A stretch of 64,000 bases of DNA from Kumtagia sp964244725. GTDB taxonomy: Bacteria; Pseudomonadota; Alphaproteobacteria; Rhizobiales; Rhizobiaceae. The notes below the pieces were generated by a model. It was not told the DNA's origin. It worked only from the letters and a program-made list of their open reading frames with translations, and did no database searches. Position 1 is the first letter of the stretch, and each line of letters begins with the position of its first letter. Positions 54,371 through 63,600 of the stretch are shown here, piece after piece. The stretch lies in the NCBI GenBank assembly GCA_964244725.1, contig CAXTJQ010000019.1:1-64000 (forward strand), read 5' to 3'. Made by a program: the position numbers and the translations under genes.

Positions 54371-55393
54371 TCACAGGGTGCGAAATCCGTCGATCAGCGT
54401 CCGCATGTCATCCGGCAACGGGGCCGCGAAGCGCATGACCTGGCCTGTTGCCGGATGGCGGAACGACAGCAGCCGGGCATGCAGCGCCTGGCGCGGAAAC
54501 CCGTTGACCAGATCGCGCAAGTCCTCCGGCAACTTGTTGACCTTGGTGCGGAACGCCATGCCATAGTCGCGGTCGCCGATCAGCGGATGGCCGATATGCG
54601 CCATGTGGACGCGGATCTGGTGCGTGCGGCCCGTCTTGAGCCGGCATTCGACCAGCGCCGCCGCAACGGCTTCCGCCGCGCCGAAACGGTCGAGCACGGT
54701 CCAGTGCGTCACGGCCTGGCGCGCATCGTCGCGGCTCTGCGGGACCACGGCGCGCTTGACCCGGTCCGACGCGCGCCCGAGCGGGGCATCGACCGTGCCC
54801 ATCATCCGCGACGGGATGTTCCAGACGAGCGCCAGATAGGCGCGCTCGAGGTCGCCGCTGCGGCCGTGGTCGGCAAACGCCTCCGACAGGCTCCTGTGCG
54901 CCCGGTCGGTCTTGGCGGCGACCAGGACGCCGCTCGTATCCTTGTCGAGACGATGCACGATTCCCGGCCGCCGCACGCCGCCGACGCCGGAAAGACTGTC
55001 GCCGCAGTGGTGGATCAGCGCATTGACCAGCGTGCCGCTCCAGTTGCCCGCGCCCGGATGAACGACGAGGCCCGGCGGCTTGTTGATGACGATCAACTCG
55101 TCGTCTTCGTGGAGCACGTCCAAGGTGATGTCCTCCCCGGCGGGCTCGGCCGGTTCGGGGTCGGGCAAAGCGATTTCGACGGTATCCCCCGCCGCCACCT
55201 TGCGCTTCGCCTCGATCACGACCCTGTCGCCGACCTTCACCGCGCCCTGGCGGATCAGCATCTGGAGCCGGCTGCGTGAAAAATCGCCGCCGAGGCTTTG
55301 CGCAAGCCACTGGTCGAGTCGCAGGCCCGCGGCCTCCGGCCCGGCGACCAGCCCTTTCCATGCGCTGTCGGCTTCGGTATCAGGGTCGCGCAT
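54371..55393 (-). CDS. rluD: RluA/RluD-family 23S rRNA pseudouridine synthase
   Basis: 340 residues. N-terminal S4 RNA-binding domain (RLDQWLAQSLGGDFSRSRLQ, about 20-85) and the catalytic domain with Asp in GIVHRLDKDTSGVLVAAKTD. RTHQIRVHMAHIGHPLIGD is the second conserved motif. The gene symbol is by analogy to RluD (pseudouridines in helix 69). The ATG at 55393 has GGAGGGCGCG upstream; an earlier ATG would overlap the divergent gene start. The two starts are only 19 bases apart, a very tight divergent promoter. Confidence 0.88.
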   Translation of the reverse strand: MRDPDTEADSAWKGLVAGPEAAGLRLDQWLAQSLGGDFSRSRLQMLIRQGAVKVGDRVVIEAKRKVAAGDTVEIALPDPEPAEPAGEDITLDVLHEDDELIVINKPPGLVVHPGAGNWSGTLVNALIHHCGDSLSGVGGVRRPGIVHRLDKDTSGVLVAAKTDRAHRSLSEAFADHGRSGDLERAYLALVWNIPSRMMGTVDAPLGRASDRVKRAVVPQSRDDARQAVTHWTVLDRFGAAEAVAAALVECRLKTGRTHQIRVHMAHIGHPLIGDRDYGMAFRTKVNKLPEDLRDLVNGFPRQALHARLLSFRHPATGQVMRFAAPLPDDMRTLIDGFRTL

Positions 55394-55412
55394 CGCGCCC
55401 TCCGGAATAGTC

Positions 55413-55799
55413 ATGGCCAAACCTGCTCTCGATGACGAAGCCGAAAAGCCGCTCGACCCCGCGGTCGAAAACGTGCGCCGCAAGCTCGTCCGCTTCGCGC
55501 TGGTCAATCTTGGGCTGCTTTTCCTCGCCCTTATGGCGGTCGTGGCCGCGATTGTCTACAAATCCCGCGTTCCGGCCGCCGTCGCCACCGCGCCGGGGGC
55601 CGAGCTTCCAGCCCCGGCGGCCGGAGCGATGATCGAAGGCGACATCCTCCTGCCCCTCGGCGCGAGGATCGTGTCCCAGTCGCTAGCCGGCAGCCGCGTC
55701 GCGCTCGACGTGGAACTGGCCGAAGGCGGGCGCATCCTCTATCTCTACGATCTTGCGGAGCGCCGGCTGATTGGCCGCTTCAAGGTTGTCGCGCAATGA
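55413..55799 (+). CDS. DUF6476-like membrane-anchored protein
   Basis: 128 residues with a single helix (LVNLGLLFLALMAVVAAIVY at about 29-48) and a periplasmic part rich in beta segments (SQSLAGSRVALDVELAEGG). In rhizobia such a small protein often lies next to this pseudouridine synthase, which supports DUF6476. Function unknown. Overlaps the VOC gene at ATGA. Confidence 0.75.
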   Translation: MAKPALDDEAEKPLDPAVENVRRKLVRFALVNLGLLFLALMAVVAAIVYKSRVPAAVATAPGAELPAPAAGAMIEGDILLPLGARIVSQSLAGSRVALDVELAEGGRILYLYDLAERRLIGRFKVVAQ

Positions 55800-56194
55800 A
55801 CGGACCTAACCGCCGCATCGCGACCGTAACGCTCGTCGTCGCCGATTATGACGAGGCGATCGACTGGTATGTCGATCGCCTCGGCTTCGCGCTGGTCGAC
55901 GATATCGATCTGGGCGACGGCAAACGCTGGGTCGTCGTCTCTCCCGGAGAAAGCGGCGCGCGCCTGCTGCTTGCGCAGGCCGCCGGCGACGTCGAACGCG
56001 CCGCCATCGGCAACCAGGCCGGCGGACGCGTCGCCTACTTCCTGGAAACAGACGATTTCGCCCGCGATCACGCGGCCATGCTCGCCAGGGGCGTTCGCTT
56101 CAACGAGCAGCCGCGACACGAGGCCTATGGCGTGGTGGCCGTCTTCGCCGACCTGCACGGCAATCTCTGGGACCTGATCGAGCCGGCGCGGTAG
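55796..56194 (+). CDS. VOC-superfamily (glyoxalase/bleomycin-resistance fold) protein
   Basis: 132 residues of the vicinal oxygen chelate fold: IATVTLVVADYDEAIDWYVD, GFALVDDIDLGDGKRWVVVS, and the C-terminal YGVVAVFADLHGNLWDLIEP with a typical Asn-Leu-Trp-Asp-Leu-Ile end. Metal-dependent chemistry is likely, but the substrate is unknown. Translationally coupled to the upstream membrane protein. Confidence 0.85.
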   Translation: MNGPNRRIATVTLVVADYDEAIDWYVDRLGFALVDDIDLGDGKRWVVVSPGESGARLLLAQAAGDVERAAIGNQAGGRVAYFLETDDFARDHAAMLARGVRFNEQPRHEAYGVVAVFADLHGNLWDLIEPAR

Positions 56195-56259
56195 CTCCGC
56201 CGCTTCGCGAATCGCGGTTGCTTTTTGGCCAAACCCCGCCTAATTACCGCTCACGCTAA

Positions 56260-56334
56260 GCGCCCATCGTCTAGCGGTTAGGACGGCGCCCTCTCACGGC
56301 GCAAACAGGGGTTCGATTCCCCTTGGGCGTACCA
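56260..56334 (+). tRNA. tRNA-Glu (anticodon CTC)
   Basis: The acceptor GCGCCCA pairs with TGGGCGT (one G-U pair at the end); D stem GTC/GAC; anticodon stem GCGCC/GGCGC around CTCTCAC, anticodon CTC; T stem AGGGG/CCCCT around TTCGATT; discriminator A and encoded CCA. All parts are present. No sign of island insertion at this copy. Confidence 0.95.
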
Positions 56335-56622
56335 GCGATTTCACGCGGCCGGCGCACATCACGGTCGGGCTGCGGCGATCCGGCCGCCCCCATTCGATCG
56401 ATCCGCATCCATATTGATGCAACGCATGACACAAGCGCACGATGCCATTGGTCTTTTTACCAAAGATACATGAAAGTTGCTCTAAAGCAACAGTTATTCG
56501 CATAGTTGTGGGCGTTCGCACTCAAGAATCTTCGCCATTGCCTCCAAATTAACCGCTGATTAATAATTCCGACCGCGCGCCCCGGCAATTTCCGCTGGGC
56601 GGCGACTTTGGGGGATTCTACA
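56335..56622. other. Intergenic region between tRNA-Glu and the protease gene
   Basis: About 290 bases, AT-richer than the flanks. No gene, strong hairpin or repeat was recognised. It should hold the protease promoter; TTTGGGGGA lies just before its ATG as ribosome site. Confidence 0.45.
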
Positions 56623-58299
56623 ATGCCGACTGCCGATCCGATTCTGTCACCGACTTCGTCAAATCCATTGATCAGGGGCATCACCTGGGGCGACCGCTGG
56701 TCGAGCGGTACAGCCCAGACGCAACTGAAAATCTATATCGCCAGCGACGAGACGGTTGTGTTCGAGCAAAAGGATGCCATAGCCTTGGTGGCGCTCGAGG
56801 CGGAACGTGAGGCTGTCGCCGCTACGCTTTCGGCTTACGAGAAATTGCTGAACGTCCACTTCACCATGACCGACAGCCTGGAAGATTCGGACATCTATTT
56901 CGCCTTCGCCGCCGGCTCGGATCCGACGCTGGCGGAGGTTCCCGGTACCCTCGGCATCGCCATGGCGCCAGACCGCACGATCGCCAACTTCCAGGGCGGC
57001 GTGCTCGTCAATCGCGACGCATATCAGTCGGGCGCGACCGGCCTCGCAGTCGGCGGCTACGATTATGTGACGCTCTTGCACGAATTTGGCCACGCCATGG
57101 GGCTGGCCCACCCGCATGATACGGGAGGCGCCTCGACGGTTTATCCCGGCGTCACGGAAAACCAGTCCACGGGCGACCTGGGGGATTTCGATCTCAACCA
57201 GGCCGTCTACACGATGATGTCCTACAATGACGGATGGCAAACCGCTCCGCAGGGACCGCTGGACAGCAATACTGTTTGGACGCGCGGTTTCACCGGCACG
57301 CCGATGGCGCTCGACATCGCCGCGTTGCAGGCGCTCTATGGAGCGAACGCGACGACCAACATTGGGAACAATGTCTATAATTTGCCGACGGTCAATCAGA
57401 CTGGAAGCTTCTACGGCGCCATCTGGGACAAGGGCGGCCTCGACGAAATCGCCAACAACTCCGGCGCCGGCAGCGTCATCGACCTGCGTCCGGCGACGCT
57501 TCAAGTCGCGCAGGGCGGCGGAGGCTTCATTTCGCACGTCGCCGGGATCGATGGCGGCTTCACGATCGCCAATGGCGTCCTGATCGAGAATGCGACCGGC
57601 GGATCGGCAGCCGACACGATCATCGGCAATGTCGGCAACAACGTGCTCAACGGCCGAGGCGGCGCCGACGCGATGACGGGCGGCCTCGGCAACGACACCT
57701 TCATCGTCGACAATGCCGGCGACAAGGTGATCGAATTCAGCGGCGGTGGCAGCGATACGGTCAGCGCTTCCGTGTCCTTTGCCTTGGCGTCGAGCAACTG
57801 GGTCGAGATCCTGCAGACGACTTCGGCCTCCGGATCCGCCGGAATCGATCTGACCGGCAACAACATCGCGCAGGGCATCATCGGCAACAGCGGCGCGAAC
57901 AAGCTCGGCGGGCTCGGCGGCGACGACCTGCTTTTCGGGCTCGGCGGCAACGACACGTTGACTGGCGGGACGGGCAAGGATACGTTCCAGTTCAACACCG
58001 CGCTCAGCAGCGCCGGCAACGTCGATGCGATCACCGATTTCAACGTCGTGGACGACACGATCAAGCTCGCCAAGTCGATCTTCGCCGCCCTCAACGTCGG
58101 CGCGCTGTCGTCCGACGCGTTCTGGAAGAGCACGGCCGGCGTCGCGCACGACACAAGCGACCGCATCATCTACGACAGCGACGGCGGCGCGCTCACCTAT
58201 GACGCGGACGGCGCTCTGGCGGGCGGCGTGGGGGCGATCAAGTTCGCGGTCGTCGGCCTCAATCTCGGCCTGACGAACGCGGATTTCACGATCGCCTGA
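56623..58299 (+). CDS. Serralysin-like M10 metalloprotease with RTX repeats
   Basis: 558 residues. The zinc site HEFGHAMGLAHPHD (HExxHxxGxxH; His153, Glu154, His157, His163) and the Met-turn YTMMSYNDG are intact. C-terminally lie RTX-like nonapeptides (GRGGADAMTGGLGNDTF and GLGGDDLLFGLGGNDTL) and a serralysin C-terminal domain. Such proteins are exported in one step by a type I system through an uncleaved C-terminal signal. No signal peptide is seen and no type I exporter gene is nearby. The ATG at 56623 is chosen; a TTG five codons upstream is weaker. The stop overlaps the next gene tail to tail. Confidence 0.92.
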   Translation: MPTADPILSPTSSNPLIRGITWGDRWSSGTAQTQLKIYIASDETVVFEQKDAIALVALEAEREAVAATLSAYEKLLNVHFTMTDSLEDSDIYFAFAAGSDPTLAEVPGTLGIAMAPDRTIANFQGGVLVNRDAYQSGATGLAVGGYDYVTLLHEFGHAMGLAHPHDTGGASTVYPGVTENQSTGDLGDFDLNQAVYTMMSYNDGWQTAPQGPLDSNTVWTRGFTGTPMALDIAALQALYGANATTNIGNNVYNLPTVNQTGSFYGAIWDKGGLDEIANNSGAGSVIDLRPATLQVAQGGGGFISHVAGIDGGFTIANGVLIENATGGSAADTIIGNVGNNVLNGRGGADAMTGGLGNDTFIVDNAGDKVIEFSGGGSDTVSASVSFALASSNWVEILQTTSASGSAGIDLTGNNIAQGIIGNSGANKLGGLGGDDLLFGLGGNDTLTGGTGKDTFQFNTALSSAGNVDAITDFNVVDDTIKLAKSIFAALNVGALSSDAFWKSTAGVAHDTSDRIIYDSDGGALTYDADGALAGGVGAIKFAVVGLNLGLTNADFTIA

Positions 58300-60163
58300 G
58301 CGAACCGGCCCGCGGCGGCGCGCCGGCGGTTTCCGCCGGCGCGTAGGCTTTCCAGCCGCCCCTGCCGTTCCGCTTGGCGCGATAAAGCGCGCCATCGGCA
58401 TTTCGCAGCAGACCCTCGGCTTCGGATGGATCGCGCGGAAAGGCCGTATAGCCGATCGTCGCGCTCGGGGTCATCATCACATCGCCGATCGCGAACGGCA
58501 TGGCGATAGCCTTGCTGATCCGACGCGCCATCGAGATTTCGGCGATATCGTCCCGCAAATCCTTCATCACGATCACGAATTCGTCGCCGCCGAGGCGCGC
58601 CACCAGATCGCCCGGCCGGACGCTGGCTTCTAGCCGGCGCGAGACTTCCACCAGCAGCGCGTCGCCGGCGGCATGGCCCAGGCTGTCGTTGACGGGCTTG
58701 AAATGATCGAGATCGAGCATCATGACCGTCAGCGCGCCGCCCTTTGACCGTGCGACCTCCAGCCATGCGCTCAGTTGCCGATTGAACAACGAGCGGTTCG
58801 CCAGACCCGTCAACGGATCGTGCTGGGCCTGGTACTCCAGATGGCGCTCGAAACTCAGCCGCGCTGTGACATCCGCGATCATGCGCAGGCAATGGCCATT
58901 GGCAAGGATTTTGGTGCGCACGGCGAATGTCCGGCCGTCGGCGATCTCGATCAGGGTCTCCCCACTTTCACGCAGCCCGGCGACTTTGCGCGAGATATGC
59001 GCTTCGATCGTATCGCCCTCTTCTACCACCTCCTCGCCGCAGGCCACCGAACACCGCAAGATCTCGGCGAACGGGGTGCCGGAGACGCGCAGATGCGCGG
59101 TCATCGGAAAGAGCTCGCGGTAGCGATCGTTGCAGAACACGATGACTCCGGCCGCGTCGAGCATGACCAATCCGTCGTTCATGTTGTCGAGCGCTTGGTC
59201 CAGATAGGATTGGGTTTCCTCCAGCCGCGCCTGCAATGTCTTTGCCGACGAGATGTCGCGATTGTGGGTGATCAGGCCGACCACCGACCCGTCGTCGCCG
59301 CGGATCGGAACCTTGAGCGTCGACAGCCAGCCATGCGAGCCGTCGCCGCGCACGCACTGTTGCTCGATCGAGGTGATTTCGCCGGTCGCGAAAATCGCAA
59401 GTTCATCCTGGCGGAACCGCGCCGCGACCTCCAGCGGATAGAAGTCGAAATCGGTCCGCCCGATCAGCGCCTCGGCCGACCCCGCTTGCATCAGATCGGC
59501 GGTCGCCGGGTTGGCGGCCAGGAAGCGGCCTTCGATATCCTTGATGTTGAGGCAGTCGGGCAGGATATCGACCATCGAGCGGTAAAGGCGGTTGACGCTC
59601 AGAATCTCGCGATGGCGACGGTCGCGCAAAAGCAGCATCCCAAGAAGCAGCGTGCAGATGAACGACAGAGCGAAAGGCGCCCACATCAGGGGCAGAAGCC
59701 TGTCGCGCACGGCGGCCGGCAACGTGAAGACGATCAGCGATCCGCTGACGGCCACTAGCATCGACAGGACGAACACGTCCGAATTGCGGATGGCGCGCTT
59801 GCGGCGCGATGCATGACCGATAAGGCCGATGATGGTCGTGACCGCAATGCCGAGAAGGCCTGTCCCCACCGAGCCGCCCAGGTAGACCCGGTAGGCCGCG
59901 GCCGCGCCGGCCACCACGAAGCCCGCGACCGGCCCGCCGAAAAAGCACGATACGGCAATCAGCGGCCCGCGCAGATCGTAGAAGACGCCGGGAGCAGCCT
60001 CGAACGCCATCATCATCGAGCCGACGGCGCCGATCGCCATGGCGCCGCCGAAGGCGAGGCGCTGGCGTCCCGGCGAAAGCCTCGTGACCAGATCGCTGAA
60101 CGCACCCCAACTGACCAAGGCAATGGCCGTGAAGGCTAGATTCGCGAAAAGCGGTTCCCACAT
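58286..60163 (-). CDS. Diguanylate cyclase with 5TM sensor and PAS domains
   Basis: 625 residues from the ATG at 60163. About six membrane helices at the N-terminus (LytS-like 5TM region, including FFGGPVAGFVVAGAAAAYRV) precede two PAS domains (about 210-325 and 340-440). A GGDEF domain follows with the active motif RLGGDEFVIV. It makes c-di-GMP and presumably senses a signal at the membrane. No EAL domain. The frame to 60421 is an unlikely extension. Its stop lies inside the 3' end of the protease gene (14-base overlap). Confidence 0.9.
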   Translation of the reverse strand: MWEPLFANLAFTAIALVSWGAFSDLVTRLSPGRQRLAFGGAMAIGAVGSMMMAFEAAPGVFYDLRGPLIAVSCFFGGPVAGFVVAGAAAAYRVYLGGSVGTGLLGIAVTTIIGLIGHASRRKRAIRNSDVFVLSMLVAVSGSLIVFTLPAAVRDRLLPLMWAPFALSFICTLLLGMLLLRDRRHREILSVNRLYRSMVDILPDCLNIKDIEGRFLAANPATADLMQAGSAEALIGRTDFDFYPLEVAARFRQDELAIFATGEITSIEQQCVRGDGSHGWLSTLKVPIRGDDGSVVGLITHNRDISSAKTLQARLEETQSYLDQALDNMNDGLVMLDAAGVIVFCNDRYRELFPMTAHLRVSGTPFAEILRCSVACGEEVVEEGDTIEAHISRKVAGLRESGETLIEIADGRTFAVRTKILANGHCLRMIADVTARLSFERHLEYQAQHDPLTGLANRSLFNRQLSAWLEVARSKGGALTVMMLDLDHFKPVNDSLGHAAGDALLVEVSRRLEASVRPGDLVARLGGDEFVIVMKDLRDDIAEISMARRISKAIAMPFAIGDVMMTPSATIGYTAFPRDPSEAEGLLRNADGALYRAKRNGRGGWKAYAPAETAGAPPRAGSLRRS

Positions 60164-60312
60164 ACGCGTGACATCGATTCCAGAAACGAATTCCGATCCA
60201 CCTTGTCGCCACCGGCGTTGCAGGAGGGTTACTGAATTTGTGAAGACTGGAACATGCTTACCGAAATGCTGACATCGATCGTCGAATGCGACCCAGTCCG
60301 GCGTAGGCGTCC

Positions 60313-60852
60313 TTGCGCGCCGCGCTGATCGCGACGCTTGCGATGGACGAGCGCGCCTTCGCTGTGCTCGAGGGCCTGCGCCGCCGCCATTTTCCGGTCG
60401 AGCGCAATCTCGTTCCCGCACACGTCACGCTTTTTCACAAGCTGCCCGGCGATCATGAGGACCGCATTCGCGAGCAGCTCGCGGTCGTGTGCGCGGCCAC
60501 GGCGCGCTTCGATCTGGCGGTCGGCGGCATCCGCCGCCTCGGCGGCGGCGTCGCGATCAATGTCGAGGGCGAAGGACTCTTGAAAATTCGCGACGCGCTG
60601 CGGCGGCTCTGGGTGGACTGGCTTGGCCCACAGGACCGGCAAGGCTATCGCCCCCATGTCACCGTCCAAAACAAGGCCGACCCCAGCGCCGCCGAGACGC
60701 TCGCTCTATCGCTTGAGAAGGACTTCACCGGCATTTCTGTCGAGGCTCGCGGCCTGATCCTGTGGCGTTATCTCGGCGGACCATGGGAGCATATCGAAAC
60801 CTTCGCTTTTGGGACCGGCCTCTCGCCCCAGGAAATCGAGGGGGTTATCTAA
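60313..60852 (+). CDS. 2'-5' RNA ligase superfamily protein
   Basis: 179 residues of the 2H phosphoesterase/ligase fold. Two His-x-Thr motifs are seen: PAHVTLFHKL (about 36) and RPHVTVQNKA (about 115). The start is a TTG at 60313; the next ATG would cut the first beta strand. Acts on RNA or cyclic nucleotide ends in known members; the exact activity is unknown. Overlaps the DUF982 gene tail to tail by 8 bases. Confidence 0.82.
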   Translation: MRAALIATLAMDERAFAVLEGLRRRHFPVERNLVPAHVTLFHKLPGDHEDRIREQLAVVCAATARFDLAVGGIRRLGGGVAINVEGEGLLKIRDALRRLWVDWLGPQDRQGYRPHVTVQNKADPSAAETLALSLEKDFTGISVEARGLILWRYLGGPWEHIETFAFGTGLSPQEIEGVI

Positions 60853-61090
60853 CGAGGATATCCGCTTCCTCGGCGGCGTTTTCGAACGCCAGCCGCGCCG
60901 ATCTTGCTTCCTTCAGCCCGTCCAGCACGGCCATGCAAGCTTTGCGCGCCGCGAGATGCCGTCGCCCGCCGTCGGTCGGCCAGCTGTACAGCAGGCATTC
61001 GGCCGCCTCGCGTGTGGTGGTGACGGTGCGGATTTTGCCCGGTCCGCCCATCTCGACGCGCACGGGCCGATCGAAACGCTTTTCGTCCAT
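60845..61090 (-). CDS. DUF982 domain protein
   Basis: 81 residues, the usual length of DUF982 proteins in rhizobia: VRVEMGGPGKIRTVTTTREA, AECLLYSWPTDGGRRHLAAR, KACMAVLDGLKEARSARLAF. Function unknown. It is on the opposite strand to both flanking genes and its end overlaps the RNA ligase-like gene. Confidence 0.85.
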   Translation of the reverse strand: MDEKRFDRPVRVEMGGPGKIRTVTTTREAAECLLYSWPTDGGRRHLAARKACMAVLDGLKEARSARLAFENAAEEADILVR

Positions 61091-61224
61091 GACTCACACC
61101 CACACGCAACACACGAACGCGGTTCAATCGAGAACGAACGATTCAGTTCCTTGCCGGAGCGCATCCGCCGCGCCTTGACAACCGGTCGGCCCCGACCGAC
61201 TTCCTTACGCTGAGGGAGAAGAGC

Positions 61225-61977
61225 ATGGCCGAAGCCAAACGTTCCACAATCGACGTCAGGGAGGTCGAGCGGTTTTCCGCCCTGGCGGCCGAATGGTGGA
61301 ACCCGGAGGGAAAATTCCGGCCGCTGCACAAGTTCAATCCCGTGCGCCTGTCCTATATTCGCGACCAGCTCGCCGCGCGTTTCGGCCGCGATCCGCTCGC
61401 TGCGCGACCCTTCGAGGGTCTGCGCATCCTCGACATTGGCTGCGGCGGCGGACTGCTCTGCGAACCCATGGCGCGCCTGGGCGCCGAAGTGGTCGGCGCA
61501 GACGCCTCGGAGATCAATATCGAGGTCGCGAGGCTGCACGCCCGGCAGGCCGGCGTCGCGATCGACTACCGTGCGACGACAGCCGAAGACCTCGCTGACG
61601 CGGGCGAGAAGTTCGACGTGATCCTGAACATGGAAGTCGTCGAGCACGTCGCCGACGTCGGGCTGTTCGTCGGCAAATGCGCCGACATGGTGCGGCCGGG
61701 CGGCCTGATGGTTGTGGCGACGATCAACCGGACGCTGAAGGCGCTCGGCCTGGCGATCATCGGCGCCGAATACGTCCTGCGCTGGCTGCCGCGTGGAACC
61801 CACCAATACGGCAAGCTCGTCCGCCCCGAAGAGCTGGAGAAGGCCCTGACCGATGCCGGCATGGGCGTCGTCGACAGGCAAGGCGTCGTCTACCACCCGC
61901 TCGCCGACCGCTGGCAGCGTTCGACGGATATGGATGTCAATTACATGATCCTGGCCGAGAAATTCGGAGCCGCCTGA
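61225..61977 (+). CDS. ubiG: Ubiquinone biosynthesis O-methyltransferase
   Basis: Performs both O-methylations in ubiquinone synthesis. 250 residues with FSALAAEWWNPEGKFRPLHK, motif I LRILDIGCGGGLLCEPMARL, and C-terminal IGAEYVLRWLPRGTHQYGKL, all typical of UbiG. GGGAGAAGAGC precedes the ATG. It lies divergent from the DUF982 gene and convergent with the DUF1178 gene. Confidence 0.95.
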   Translation: MAEAKRSTIDVREVERFSALAAEWWNPEGKFRPLHKFNPVRLSYIRDQLAARFGRDPLAARPFEGLRILDIGCGGGLLCEPMARLGAEVVGADASEINIEVARLHARQAGVAIDYRATTAEDLADAGEKFDVILNMEVVEHVADVGLFVGKCADMVRPGGLMVVATINRTLKALGLAIIGAEYVLRWLPRGTHQYGKLVRPEELEKALTDAGMGVVDRQGVVYHPLADRWQRSTDMDVNYMILAEKFGAA

Positions 61978-61997
61978 CCTGGCGATCGTCCTCGGCG

Positions 61998-62423
61998 TTA
62001 GTTGCGGTCGTCGGGAAAGACCGGGATCGGCATGAAGGCCACCCCATCCTCGGCCAGCGTTCTGGCCTCGTCGGGCGTCGCCTCGCCATGGATGCCGCGC
62101 GGTTCAACCTCGCCGAAATGGATTTTTCGCGCCTCTTCTGCGAATTTCGCGCCGACATAGTCGGTGTTCGCGCGCATCTTGTCCGACAGCGACTTGAGCT
62201 GCGTCATCGCGTCCTTTTGCGCCTCGTTCATCGCCAACGCGATCGTGTCGCGTTTGCGGCCGGTCGAAACTGCGGGCGCCATCAACGCCTTGTCGATTTT
62301 CGGCGACCCGCACGAAGGACATTCCAGAAACCCGCGCTTGCGCTGGGTGTCGAAATCGTCGCTGCCGCGGAACCAGGCTTCGAAGTCATGCGCGTGCTCG
62401 CAACGCAGCGAAAATCGGATCAA
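61998..62423 (-). CDS. DUF1178 family zinc-ribbon-like protein
   Basis: 141 residues of the DUF1178 family: IRFSLRCEHAHDFEAWFRGS with C8 and the pair in FLECPSCGSPKIDKALMAP, giving a probable zinc site. Ends with ATPDEARTLAEDGVAFMPIP. The start is a TTG at 62423 overlapping the stop of the nitrilase gene, consistent with translational coupling. Function unknown. Conserved next to the nitrilase and grxC genes in alphaproteobacteria. Confidence 0.88.
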   Translation of the reverse strand: MIRFSLRCEHAHDFEAWFRGSDDFDTQRKRGFLECPSCGSPKIDKALMAPAVSTGRKRDTIALAMNEAQKDAMTQLKSLSDKMRANTDYVGAKFAEEARKIHFGEVEPRGIHGEATPDEARTLAEDGVAFMPIPVFPDDRN

Positions 62424-63286
62424 GACGCCGCCCCGCGCAGCGTGAAATCTCGGCCCTCGGCCGAACCGAGAACGAACTCGCGCGCGTTCCTCAGGTTGGG
62501 GATTTTCCTGCGCGCCTGGACCGACAGACCCGTATCGATCTCCGCGAGAATGACGCCAGACGTATCGTTTTCGGCTTCCGCCAGGATGCGGCCCCACGGA
62601 TCCACGATCATCGAGTGGCCGTAGGTCTCCCGCCCGTCCTCGTGCGATCCGCCCTGCGCGGCCGCGATCAGGAACGCGCCGTTCTCGATAGCGCGGGCGC
62701 GAAGCAGGACATGCCAGTGCGCCTCGCCGGTCTGGCGCGTGAAGGCGGCAGGCGCCGTCAGCACGTTCGCCCCTGCCATCGCCTCGGCTCGAAACAATTG
62801 CGGAAAGCGCAAATCGTAGCAGATGGCGAAGCCGAGGCGCGCGAACGGCAGGTCGGCCACCATGGCGGTCGACCCCGCCTCGTAGGCGGCCGATTCGCGC
62901 CAGCTCTCGCCTTTGTCGAGGTCGACGTCGAACATATGGATCTTGTCGTAGGACGCGACGACCGCGCCGTCCGGGCCGAACAGCAGGGCGCGATTGGCGA
63001 GCTTGCCGTCGGTGCGCAGGATGGCGGTCGATCCGATATGCAGGTGGATGCCGAACCTGCACGCGAGTTTCGACGCCGACGCCACGACGAGGTCCTTGTC
63101 CTCCGTCGCGAAGGTCGAGGCGTGGGATTGTTTGTCGCGGACCAGCGCGCCGGTCATTTCGGGCGTCTGGACGTAATCGGCGCCCATCCCGGCCGCCAGG
63201 GCGACCAGCCGTTCGAGGTCGGCGACGTTGCGCCGCACATCCTCGCCGGACCGCATCTGGATCGCCGCCGCGTTGAAACTCGCCAT
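62420..63286 (-). CDS. Carbon-nitrogen hydrolase (nitrilase superfamily amidase)
   Basis: 288 residues. The Glu-Lys-Cys triad appears in VQTPEMTGALVRD, SYDKIHMFDVDLDKGE and GFAICYDLRFPQLF. Similar to the NIT1/NIT2 type, omega-amidase or deaminated-glutathione amidase. The ATG at 63286 is chosen; the longer frame (to 63604) runs into the grxC gene. The C-terminus ends 3 bases into the DUF1178 start. Confidence 0.93.
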   Translation of the reverse strand: MASFNAAAIQMRSGEDVRRNVADLERLVALAAGMGADYVQTPEMTGALVRDKQSHASTFATEDKDLVVASASKLACRFGIHLHIGSTAILRTDGKLANRALLFGPDGAVVASYDKIHMFDVDLDKGESWRESAAYEAGSTAMVADLPFARLGFAICYDLRFPQLFRAEAMAGANVLTAPAAFTRQTGEAHWHVLLRARAIENGAFLIAAAQGGSHEDGRETYGHSMIVDPWGRILAEAENDTSGVILAEIDTGLSVQARRKIPNLRNAREFVLGSAEGRDFTLRGAAS

Positions 63287-63297
63287 CGGTTCGTCCT

Positions 63298-63567
63298 TCA
63301 ATTCGGCGCGTCGGCCGAAAGCATGCCGTCGAGCCGGCCGGAATCGTCCAACGCATGCAGGTCGTCCGACCCGCCCACATGGATCCGACCGATGAAAATC
63401 TGCGGGAATGTCGTCCGGCCGTTGGACCGGGCGATCATGTCCGCCTTCACTTCCGGCGAAAAGCTGGCGTCGTGTTCGGTATAGGCGACGCCCTTGCTGT
63501 CGAGAAGCCGCTTGGCGGCGGCGCAATAGCCGCACATCATCCGCGTATAGATCGTAACATCCGCCAT
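63298..63567 (-). CDS. grxC: Glutaredoxin 3
   Basis: 89 residues with the dithiol active site CGYC (Cys12 and Cys15), TFPQIFIGRIHVGGSDDLHA as glutathione-binding region. It reduces disulphides with glutathione in the cytoplasm. 11 bases before the nitrilase start, so they probably share a transcript. Confidence 0.96.
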   Translation of the reverse strand: MADVTIYTRMMCGYCAAAKRLLDSKGVAYTEHDASFSPEVKADMIARSNGRTTFPQIFIGRIHVGGSDDLHALDDSGRLDGMLSADAPN

Positions 63568-63600
63568 GTCGTCGTCCTGTCTTGCCTCCCATATAGTCGC

